From Mytilus edulis (Eukaryota; Mollusca; Bivalvia; Mytilida; Mytilidae): a stretch of 64,000 nucleotides of DNA. The translations under genes were made by a program, and so were the position numbers. How positions within the stretch are numbered: the stretch's first letter is position 1; every line of letters begins with the position of its first letter. Below the pieces are notes generated by a model, which made no database searches, had not been told where the DNA came from, and saw only the letters and a program-made list of their open reading frames with translations. The DNA is taken from the NCBI RefSeq assembly GCF_963676685.1, contig NC_092344.1, positions 48,134,830 to 48,198,829 of the forward strand. Direction: 5' to 3'. Of this stretch, positions 34,386 through 45,700 are shown in pieces.

Positions 34386-35439
34386 CCAAGGGGATGAATT
34401 TTTACCAATATTATATGAAGATGTCGAATTGTATTTCATGCTGGAAAAATACAATATTTCTTTTTTAATTCTTGTTGTCAAATATTTATGTTCTGCTGAT
34501 GTAGTCGTTTTCTTCCATTTTTATTTTGCCAGTTCATTATAAAGTACTGATTATTGGTTTTATAAATCATATTTGATACATGTATCTTTTTCATATCTAT
34601 AAACCAGCTATAATAATTGCTTTTGGTTTGTGAATTGTTTTTTTTAACTGCTTTTACGCTTTTTTTCTAAGTAGCTGCAAAACTCCTTTTGATTTGGGTC
34701 ACTATGTAAAAGCTAAATGTCAAAACTACCTTATTAATAACTGATATCGATGAAAATGTTTGTTTACAACAATTCGAAACACGTGTTATCATTACCTTTC
34801 GGTTGAAAAGCCAAAAATGATGAATTGAATGCTTTACTTGGAATGTATTTGTGGTATGTTTAATCGGGAACGGCATTAACATTTTCGTTTGCGGCTTCAA
34901 AATCAAAAAAAAAGAATAAGACGATAAGTTTTTCAAAATGTATTTATCAATGACAAATTTATTCGCTGGTATATTTAAAATATGTGTAGGAGTGTAGGGT
35001 ATTTGCTTGAGACAAGAATGAAAATGTAAAACCTATTGGTGTTCAAGTTAAAATAAATGTTTTCGACTAGTCATAATAATACAGCCCGTAACAGAGAAGT
35101 GATCGAATTGATGTTTCTTTACCGTCAAAATTAGCTACGTTATCGACAAACTTAATTGAGTACATTCCCCTTTGAACTTTAAAAATCTAAACAGTTTGGC
35201 ACTTTGAGTTTGTCTCATCTAATTATTTATAATTAAACTTATCTTTACCGTATATGAATGTGTACACAATTTAACGGTATAAATTGTATTTATTTTATGT
35301 ATTATTATTAAATGACATGTTCCTCTTTCTTTTCTTTCTTTTACTCGATCTAAAATATTTTGAAAACCTAATGTACAGTACCATACAGAAAGCCTACTAT
35401 TTTTGTATATTCTTCATAAAATAATTGCATCATTATACG

Positions 35440-35610
35440 GCAACGAGAACATAGGACTACGATAGGACATCTTTGTTAAGATTATCTTAGAATAGCTTCG
35501 ATGTACAGTCTGGGACATATCATAAGACTGTCCTATAATTTGTCCTAAGACATATCTTAGGACAAATCTTAGGACACTTTCGATGACACGGCCCCAGGCT
35601 TATAGGATCT
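35440..35610. mobile_element. Candidate MITE with internal palindrome
   Basis: TTTGTCCTAAGACATATCTT plus AGGACAAA at about 35539-35567 is a near-perfect hairpin. The outer parts GCTTCGATGTACAGTCTGGG and GTCCTAAG...TTCGATGACACGGCCCC (inverted) are roughly complementary. Pattern known to me from bivalve DNA; ends not firmly defined. Confidence 0.4.
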
Positions 35611-35884
35611 TATAACTTGGTACATCTTATATACTTGATTTTAACAGTAGCAGAAGATTGAAATACAGAAGTGACTATTTTGTCGAGGCTCATATGGGTG
35701 TTGATATATGCGTTTGGTTTATAATTTCTTAAAAAATCGTTTCATTTCTACTTTAATGATTTGATTTTGTTTCACATACATTGTAGGTTCTACTACGCCA
35801 TCCCCTTGACCACTATGATATAAGATACTTTCAAGTATGTTATATTTGAAGTGTAACTGAACAGTCGTGAGAGCAGACAGTCAT

Positions 35885-36060
35885 CATTATCACTGAACTA
35901 GTATATATTTGTTTAGGGGCCAGCTGAAGGACGCCTCCGGGTGCGGGAATTTCTCGCTACATTGAAGACCTATTGGTGACCTTCTGCTGTTGTTTTTTTT
36001 TCTACGGTCGGGTTGTTGTCTCTTTGACACATTCCCCATTTCCGTTCTCAATTTTATATG
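35885..36060 (+). repeat. RT retroelement tail fragment
   Basis: Starts at TATCACTGAACTAGTATATA and matches 45961-46127 through to ATTCTCAATTTTAT with few differences. A third, 5'-truncated tail of the same family. Confidence 0.75.
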
Positions 36061-36614
36061 TAATTGGCGTGGTGAAGTTCTGATGAAGGAACATGTTCAT
36101 TGCAATGTCCCGATTTGAAATAGCTGAATGAAAATAAGACGATAGAAATGTACTCAACTTTATTGCGGTTAAAAATAAATCTTACATTTCAGAAACGGTA
36201 TAATTTATACAGAAAAAAAGGAATATTACTTATCCGATCTTTGTCAATGCATTGAAATAAAGAAAACAACAGACTGCTTTTTAAACAAAGTATAAAACAA
36301 ATAACATTACCAAACTCTGAGTTATCTATAATGTACGAGGTCACCTTGACACGAACAAAATTTAAATAGAATTTTACTGATTTAGATCAAGGCCACGTTT
36401 TAGGGGAATAACAGTTACTGATGTCATAGTAGATTTTCATTTACATTGATGTTCGTGGCAATGCTTCGAGAGTTTTCTTTTCAAATTTACGACACTTTGA
36501 AAAGTAAATAAAGTATATTTCCTCCTGCATTCCACATTCGTGGTATTTTTGAAAGATCACTCATACATGTAGTAAACAGTATGTTGATGTATTGAGCCTC
36601 TCAGATCACAAATG
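36061..36614. other. Downstream flank of gene 1, nothing seen
   Basis: AT-rich, no ORF or repeat identified. Confidence 0.3.
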
Positions 36615-36620
36615 TTTATT
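36615..36620 (-). promoter_or_regulatory. Candidate polyadenylation signal, EGF-MAM gene 1
   Basis: AATAAA on the minus strand about 62 bp past the TAA stop (36682-36684). Confidence 0.4.
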
Positions 36621-36681
36621 GACCCAAAAGGATTGTAATCCAATCAACACCAATATTCCGCTCAATTGATTACTGATAGTT

Positions 36682-36765
36682 TTAACAGCCCGATAGCAGT
36701 ACTTGAACGTCATCAATGGCAATATCACTTTTGTATCCTGAACCACGGACTGCTTCAAAAGATAT
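36682..36765 (-). CDS. Gene 1 exon 8: end of MAM domain and stop
   Basis: After TTTATTACAG, phase 0: ISFEAVRGSGYKSDIAIDDV then QVLLSGC and TAA. Classical MAM C-terminus. Confidence 0.88.
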   Translation of the reverse strand: MSFEAVRGSGYKSDIAIDDVQVLLSGC

Positions 36766-39700
36766 CTGTAATAAAGAAGAACAAATGCGTTCAGTATTTC
36801 GTTTGTACTTGTTTACTACCCGCGGATTTTCATTTCCGATTTTTTTTAAACTTATGATATTAAGTCTAACCAACACGTGTTTAATCTGTATAAAAGTAAG
36901 GACGGGAACTGTATAAAAATAAAACAATACTTTATGAATGGCATGAGTCTGATGATCATGCGCTTTTCTAGATTAAATTCATCAGGAACGCTCATTTACG
37001 CGCAAACATTTTTAAATAAAAAGTACTCGACTATAACTGATTTTTAAAGTAAAGTCCATCGAGTGCTATTAGTGGAACAGAAACACGTACCTTACTGCTC
37101 TGATGCTACTGTGTTAACTTCTGGTTTATTGTGGATAGTTTATTTTGATGCTGATTGTTGTTTTTTTTTCTTTTTATATGATACTTTATTGAATGTAGTT
37201 TGTCGTTTTGTCGGTATTTTGTTTTTAACATACTACATAAGTGTTGTCTATTTTCTCCCGGTTCTTTCTTTCTATTGTTTCTGTGTATTTTCTTTTTTCC
37301 CTTTTCTGATATGATGAGGCATGCAAATATTAAGGTGTAAAAGGGCTATCTAAAACAGTAAAAAAAATGAGAAAATTAAGATTGTATTATTTGAAAGTTA
37401 TCGGACTCTTTTGACTAATTACAACGTTACGCAAATTACTATTTCTCAAATCATCTTAAATCATTGAAACAATCATGGAAATTGTATTTGATTTATAGAA
37501 TTGGTCTAAGTACTTACAGAGATATTGCTACCCGAATCTATTCATAAAATACATGTTGTGGAATTTGTTCTTACATTTGAGCTACTAAAGTTATTAGCTT
37601 GCAGGCTAATTTCGACAAGCCGCCATTGATTTCCTTGATTTCCGGCTTTTCTCCAAATACGTCTGCTTCCTTGATATACGTTCAAAGTTCCCATTGCTGA
37701 ACCATACATGTGGTAATGAAACTTCAGACATCCAGAAGATTCTGAAAATATGAGTCATTCGAATAATAACAAATCTGAAGTATTCACTGGAAAAAGTCAA
37801 ATCTACGGAAACGCAATGCCATATCTAAAAAAAGGTAAAATTTAAAAAAGAAATGAGTAATTAAGATAAGTTATATGCATTCATTTCTTAAAACAATATT
37901 AAGCATGGACCATTATCAAATTGTTTTTAAATATATTATGGAGAAATAAGTCAATACATCAGTAAGAGTTATTTGATTTTAACGGATTTGAATTTAAGCA
38001 TGAAGACACCTTTGGTATACTCCTCATAAGAATCATGGGTCGTTTTGTAGATCGGTTCAAACCATTTTTTTCTATGATTCAATTTGGATTCCAATAAAAT
38101 TGGTGACACTATATATTAAATAAAGATACATCTACAAATTAAACACAGAATGGAAACTTTTGTCTGGATTATGAATAAACGAAAGTGAAAAAAAAAGAAA
38201 AAAAAAGTTGCAATTTGGGTACCTTCATGTTAGGAACGTATTATTCATATTAAAAAAATATATACAATTGCGTCATAGACGTATTCGTTCATTGCATGTT
38301 TACTTGGTTTTGTTTAAATGTCTTTTTGATCAAGTAAAGCCATTTCAATTGATATTTTTGTCTTTTTATAGTCTCAGGTTAAGGTAAAGGTAGGCGCCGG
38401 TTTTCCTGTTTTAATTATTTTACACTAGTCATTTTGGGTCCTTTATACATTCTGTAGCTTGCTGTTTGATGTTATCCAAGACTCCGCGTTGAAGGTCGTA
38501 CTTTGACCTATAATTGTTATTGTTTAGGTATTAACTTGGATGGAGAGTAGTCTTATTTATAATTATATATATATTCAGATTAATTTAGTATAACATATCA
38601 CCACGAGCCCAATATTGTTTGAAGGCATACGGAATGTTTTGATAAAATGTACTTTATACATTTAAACATTTGCAGAATAAAATATAGAAATAAGAAGATC
38701 TGGTATGATTAAAATCGACACAACTCTTCAACAGATATAAAAAGAAGTAGAAGGTATAACAATTATAAGCCATCGTTCGGCCTTTAACAATGAGACAAAT
38801 CCATACCACATAGTTAAATATAAAAGGCCCCGAATTGATAAATGTAAAACAATTCAAACGTGAAAATTAATGACTGGATTTATGTCATACATACATGTAG
38901 CAATACAGAAAGTGTAGTGTAGAGGGATGGAACTACAAAACAGTAAACCGAATTAAAGGGACCAATAACGTTTTTGTGTCAGATTTTTACATCAATACAT
39001 CGATCCTATCTTTCTCCTTGTATATATACATGTATTGTTAAAGAATTTGGATTATTAGTATTTATTTTATATTAAATTATAAAATATAAAAGTTAAATCA
39101 TGTCTCAATGTTGATTGAAACAATATTTTTTACGACACAATGCATATTTGTTTAAGAGTAACTATAACATATAAAGGTTAAATAAGCTTACCAAAAATGA
39201 AGTCCCGGGATAGAAATCTTGCAACAGATCCTTGAGTGACAGATGTTGCCTCGAAATATAAGTAGTTATCACCTGTGTATGCTGAGGACGGACCAGTCCC
39301 TATACTAGATGTTGAGTTCTGCATAACAAAATACAAGTATACGTGGATTATGCTCATTGTTACATATTTGTTTTTCGTTCATTTTTTATAGATAAATAAG
39401 GCCGTTAGTTTTCTAGTTTGAATTGTTTTACATTGTCATTTCGGGGCCTTTTAACGCTGACTTTGCGGTATGGGCTTTGCTCAGTGTTGAAGGCCGTACG
39501 GTGACCAATTTCTGTGTCATTTTGGTCTCTGGTGGAGAGTTGTCTCATTGGCAATCAAATACCACATTTTTTATTCTTTTTATATAACCACTATGAATAA
39601 TATTCAACATCAAGCAAACAGCACAATATGCGTGGAATTCTGTTTAACAAATTTCCTTATGTCTTGCGTTTAATTAAACGAGACAGATATAATACAAAAA

Positions 39701-42700
39701 CTAAAAAAAACGAGTGAACTTAAAGATACTTTAGTCAGGGAGAACATTTTTTTAATTAGCAACAGTTGTACCTCTAATTGGCTTGGAACTAGATTCCAGT
39801 AACTGCGAGTACTCTTATTTCGGAAATATGTGTCTATTTACCAGATCTTCTTTTATCTATTTTCTATGTTAGTTTTTTATAGCCTCGTACCAAGCATTTG
39901 ATTTAAACCAACTGCAACTGGTTTGTTCTTTTTTGTTTGTGCTGTTAAACCACTGCCCCAGATTAGGGAAGAGCTTTTAAAATATTTAACAAACATGATA
40001 TACCCGCCACATTCTGTATGCGGCTGTCCCAACTCCGGAGACTGTAATTTAGTGGTTGTCGTTGCATGTTTCATATTTGTTTTGTTTTTTTTTGTAATTT
40101 TGTTTTTTTTATATTCAAGTTAGTTTTCTTGTGTGTTTCACATCTTTCGTTTTTTGTCTTTTATAGCCGTCAATACGGTATGTTTTTTTTTATAATTGTC
40201 GAAGGCCGTGTGGTACCATATAGTTGCTATCACCCCCTTCATTTGAACTCCGGTGGATAGTTTTCTCATTTTCAATCATACCCACACCTCTATACAGATA
40301 TAATAGTTTAGCGTATTACTAAAAAAAAATTGTTTTGCAATTTCACAAGATCATGGTCCTGTACTGTTTTTGGCGTAGCTACATGAAATCTATGCTAATT
40401 AAGGCACATCGTTGGTTGTGCCTGCAAAATGTATTCCCAACTTTCAGATTCTCAGTACGATTTATAGCATGAAATAAAGAACATAGATATAGAAAGATGT
40501 GGTATGAGTGCCAATGAGACAACTCTCCATCCAAATAACAATTTATAAAAGTAAAGTCTGGTTGAGGATTACATGTTGAATTTAGGATGTCTTTTTGTGT
40601 TTTTGTCATTCGGTTGATATCCCTTTAACGTAAAGCCAACATTTTGTTAATTCGTATGTATTACCGAATGTATTCTCCAGTTGTGTTCGTCATTTAGATC
40701 CTGAATAAACATGGAGCCAACGTCGTTCTCAAAGTCAGCTTCATAAACTTTAAAAATTTCAAATAATGTAATAGTATTTTATTAAATGTTACTATGTTCA
40801 ACAACAAAAATATAGTTCAAAGATCGAAACAGTTAAAATTTCGTTACCACTTGTGTTCGTGTAAATCTCAGTCAATATAGCTTCAGGAGATTGAGAACAT
40901 GTTAATAATAATATATACAAGTACACACCCGTGATATCGCGGGTCCGTGAATGAATTAAAGTATATAACTATGCCTAAGCCTTATTTTAGTAATTGGTAT
41001 TGTCATCTGATAAAGTCATGTCGATTATAAGATACACAGTTTTCTCTGCTTTCAAATCTTTCTGTTTGAACCCGTCGACCTGGAACTTATCAATTATTGG
41101 TAATATTAATTATATGGAAAACAAAAGGTCCTGGCTATCCAAGAATGGAGTATTTTTTAATCAACAGCATTGTCCTATATTAGTTATCTTAGAATGTCTT
41201 GCTGGTTGCTGAATAAAACTACAATAGGGAACAATTTGACAATGATTGAATTAAGTAGTGTCAGCCCTTTGATTATGACCGGTGTATATAGCAAATCCTA
41301 AATACACCGTTTGGTGGTGCGCCTGTCAAATGCGGAATGTACAGATAAGGTAATAGGTAACAGGTGAATATACTGTTTGTATCGTTGTCGGATTCGACCG
41401 CGGAACTTGTTAATTATTGGCAATATTAATTATGTGGAAAACAAAAGGGTCTGGAGTGGTGTAATTTGTAATCTACACCATTGTCCTATATTAGCTATAT
41501 AGAGAGTTGAATTCTTTGATTTGTCGTTTTTACCAGATGACGGCTGACAAATTGGACCTCGTTATTTTAGTATTATAGATACTAGAACACACCCGCGAAA
41601 TCGCGGGCATTCAGAGCGGAGTTAAAAGTATATGTAAAGTGTTGTTCGAAGTTTTATACCTCCTCCTTCATTTCCATAATTCTTTGGTTTTCTATCAATT
41701 TCAATATGAACATACATTTAGTATGTTATGAACATTTAAGTAAGGAGCCTGTAGTTCAGTGGTTGTCGTTTGTTTGTGTGTTACATATTTGTTTTTCGTT
41801 CCTTTTTTGTACTTAAATAAGGCCGCTAGTTTTCTCGTTTGAATTTTTTTACATCGTCATTTCGGGGCCTTTTAAAGCTAAGTATGCGGTATGGGCTTTG
41901 CTCGTTGTTGAAGGCCGTACGGTGACATATAGTCGTTAATTTCTGTGTCATTTTGGTCTCTTGTGGAGAGTTGTCTCAACATGGCAATCATATCACATCT
42001 TTCTTTTGTAATCAATGAATTTTGTAAAATATTTAATGAATGGAGAATTTCAGAAAAGGAATCAAAAGTTCACATTAATAATTTTAGCGCTTATCTGTAT
42101 ATTACTATATAAATAAAGTGTATTTACTTTCAATTCTTAGTTTAGTAATCGGTCCATGGTGGTCATTTGACATAGTATACAGACCCTCTCCATTTAATAA
42201 ACTCTGAACAGAATTTAAATACACTTTATTCGTACTATTTGTTTGTTCAAAGTATACAGAAAAACGCAAACCGGAAGTATAATCTGACTTAAAATTTCGT
42301 CCAATGACGGGACAATATCTGGATGCCTTTTTTTCGTTTTTCTCCCAAAATAACTCAATCTGAATAATCATATGAATGGATGACAAATGCGACTTTGCAC
42401 TGTACATATAGGACACAGAGTCGTGTTGATTAATTTATTGTGGAAAGAAGAAAAGCGACACCAAAAATGAGGTCTTCTCGTTTAATAGTATAGATATAAA
42501 ACCTGATTTGTACTAGACCCACACGTTGAGCTGGACGTTTGCCGTGTTAGTAAAATGTCCGGATCAATTCTATCCGTCTAATAGGATTAGATTAGACATT
42601 TAGCCCGCAACAGGTAATGTACGAATTTCTAAACGTATCGTTGTTGGCATAAATTCACATGCACTATGACACTATGCCGCTCATACTTCAAACGCCCACG

Positions 42701-45700
42701 TTTAGACATGGCGACACGCGAACCCGAAACCAACTTTGCATGTTTATGAGAAAGTGGAGAACTCTAGGGAGCACCATGAATCTACGTCACATCCAGCCTA
42801 TAAGACTGAACATATTATATAGAAAACAATCTATAATTTTGGAAACTTAATGTTGCCCAATAGATTTGTCGATTGATTGCTGTCCAATTGACATATACAG
42901 CATCTCCTCATATACAGTGAAACCTGACTAAACCGAACCCTTTCGGGACTTGAGATTTCGTTCGGTTTTGGCAGGGATTCGGTTTCATCAGGTTCACAAT
43001 GCATAACATGTGATATGGTTGGTCTTCAGAACAAGTTTGGATTAGACAGGTTTCCGGTTTATTCAGGGTTCGGTTTAATCAGGTTTCACTGTACTAGTAA
43101 ATTATTATTGAAAACATCGAATATGTTTAGGGTTATAATGATTATACCTATGCAGCCAGGTAAAAGCAAAAATCATATTACTCACTTTCGCATTGTATTC
43201 CTGTAAATCCGTTTAAACAAGAACAAGAAAAAATCGAACCTGCCACCGAACAACTCCCAGCGTGTTCACATGGTGACCTTGAACATGGCGTTACTGGAAA
43301 ATAACAAATATTATAATAGATACGTGAAAAAAGGGAGATGTATTATGATAGCAATAATGGTGGACTATTACACCGAGTATGTAAATATTCGATCCATGAT
43401 CCGACCAAGCTTTTCGTGGACTCGCATCTATGGCAGATTCCAATTTATTGCAAAATCCCAATCTATGGTAAATATGACGTCATTCCATCTCTGAGTCATA
43501 TCTATTGCAGATTTTTTTTTCAATCCAAATTATTGGCAGATTGTTAAAATCCAAATCTATGGCAGATTGTTAAAATCCAAAATCTATGGCAAATTTTCTA
43601 TTGACCTTATCTATGGCGAATTATTTGTTTCCAAATCTATGGCATGATGTGAATGCGGAATCCGTTACATGTCAAAAGGTAACGAAAACGCCGGCAGTGA
43701 ATAACAGCCAGTATTCAAAAATAGATCAGGAGTACAACAACGGGTGTATATTATTCATAACCATTTGTGAAATTAACCTTCCTTTATAGTTAACAAATCG
43801 TGATGGCGACCATAATGTTTCCTCAAAGTTGACTGAAAAACTATAACCTCACACTAAAGATTAACTGTATAAAAAAATAAGTCCATGTATCGGTAAAATA
43901 CTGAAAAATGAAAATACATATGTTCGGAATTTTTCTCGGGAAACTGTATTTTGGTTATAAACAAGCTCCTGTCCAAATTTCAAATAATTCCATGACGGTT
44001 TGACAATATTATTAATGTTTTAAAAAAAATAGCTACAGACTGACCATTTATGTTGACGACGCCGACGATGGAATCTAGGATTGCTAAAAGTTGTCTCCGT
44101 TTTGCGACATTAATGACGTCGACACAAACAATAGAACTGCTATATTTCATTAACTTACTTGTACAATTGTCACCAGTAAATCCATTTCTACATGCACATT
44201 TTGGCTGGAATTCATCAAGAAAGCACGTACCACCATTGCCACAGCTATAGTTATCGCATGGAGACCCTGATATAAAAATCAAATGGGGAGGACATGTTGA
44301 AAATACAAACTCAACTGCGTAATGCGGTAAGCAGATTGCATTTCATAGGTTGAACCACCAACAATGCAAACAAAGATGCAACAATTCAGCCGTACATTAA
44401 CGGACAAGCGTGGAAACTGCATCTGATTTTTTTCTTAAATTATAAAGACCCTCTGAATCTTGTAAAGTTCCCCTCATAAAATCAGTATATAAAAAAAACA
44501 AACGAAAATAGATTTGTGTTTGTTTCCTCATGGGCTGTGGAAGAAATTGCATTTCTAATCTGTCACAAATTATCTACTTTATTGAAGACTGATACAATCA
44601 GGCTTAAAAACTTAAAAATATTGTATATTTCTAGTTCTGTTTATATTCCGGATGAAACGTTGAACAATTGTCATATAAGAAGTAACTGCTTCCTTGTTTT
44701 ACTACGGGATGAGTGTAATAGATCATTGTGTCGGAAGCCAATACTTATATTTAGCTATATAAACAAGTATAAGTCATCGAAACAAGGGGGTCATATGTGG
44801 AAAATTACGATTTTTTTTGTGTTTTATGTTTTGAAGAATATGTTTGGTTGAAGTTGGTGTTTCCTACTTGAATAAAAGTATTATTGTAAAAAAAGAAAAA
44901 AAAAAGATAAAAGATAACTTACTTTGCACACGTTTATATATATACAATGACCACTGCCCTTTTCTCGATCTTAATATCTATATCACTAATGGAAAGCTGA
45001 ATACTAAAATTTATGATAAAAGGGATGATTTTTCATTTCCTATCGTTAATTATCCGTTTTTAGATGGTAACGTTCCCTTGTCACCATCTTAGGGTGTTTA
45101 TATATCTCAACTTGTACGATTCGCTCGTGTATGTAACAATGTTTTAGATTTTAACGAGGGAAATTTATGTATTACTGAAAAATTATTACACCAGGGTTTT
45201 CGATATCACAAACTAGTCAAAACATTTACTAAATTTTATCATCGGTATAAAGACATCATTCGTAAATATAGCTCAACATGTAGACTTCTAATACGTTCAG
45301 GTATTTCACATCCAATTTTTTATGGTAATATTCTTTATAAAGCACAAAGGTGTCAGTATTCACCTCAGAAACTTACAAAACCTTTGAATAGACTTATTAA
45401 GAAGGGATATAATTACGATACTGTTGTCAAGTCATTAAAGATTGCATATTTTGGCGTTAATATTGAGTCACTGATAAGGTCTTTGCATCGGAACTAAACA
45501 CATTATTTTTTTTTTAAAACAGTTGTTGGCATGACACGGGTTATGTTCTATGATGGTATGATACTAAACCCCTAACGGGAAGGATTGTGCCTGATGTTCA
45601 TATGATGAAATCATAATCTTTCAGTCAGTTTAATTGAAGTCTGGAGCTGGCATGTCAGTTAACTGCTAGTAGTCTGTTGTTATTTATGTATTTTTGTCAT

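Larger units (their letters stand above)
33219..36614. other. Intergenic region between the two EGF-MAM genes
   Basis: About 3.4 kb without a recognisable gene. It contains a short tandem array (34270-34385), a hairpin-rich repeat (35440-35610) and an RT tail fragment (35885-36060). GAGTCGGAAGCCTA near 33268 resembles GTGTCGGAAGCCAA upstream of gene 1, perhaps residual promoter-region homology. Confidence 0.45.
41582..42494 (-). mobile_element. Helitron-like non-autonomous element 2, abutting element 1
   Basis: On the minus strand it starts TCTATACTATTAAACGAGAA at 42494 and ends CCCGCGATTTCGCGGGTGTG then TTCTAG at 41582. The bases flanking the ends are A (5') and T (3'), as expected for Helitron insertion. 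It begins only two bases from element 1, in the same orientation. It carries an R2 copy (41745-42005) and a 103-codon ORF (42105-42416). Confidence 0.65.

Noticed and set aside
42105..42416. ORF as an extra exon of EGF-MAM gene 1
   Set aside because: No equivalent in the paralogue, the gene is in frame without it, and the ORF lies inside a Helitron-like element; kept as a separate low-confidence entry.
44516..44851. 111-codon plus-strand ORF
   Set aside because: Falls in the duplicated flank of gene 1; the matching region at 48610-48860 does not keep the frame and there is no domain.
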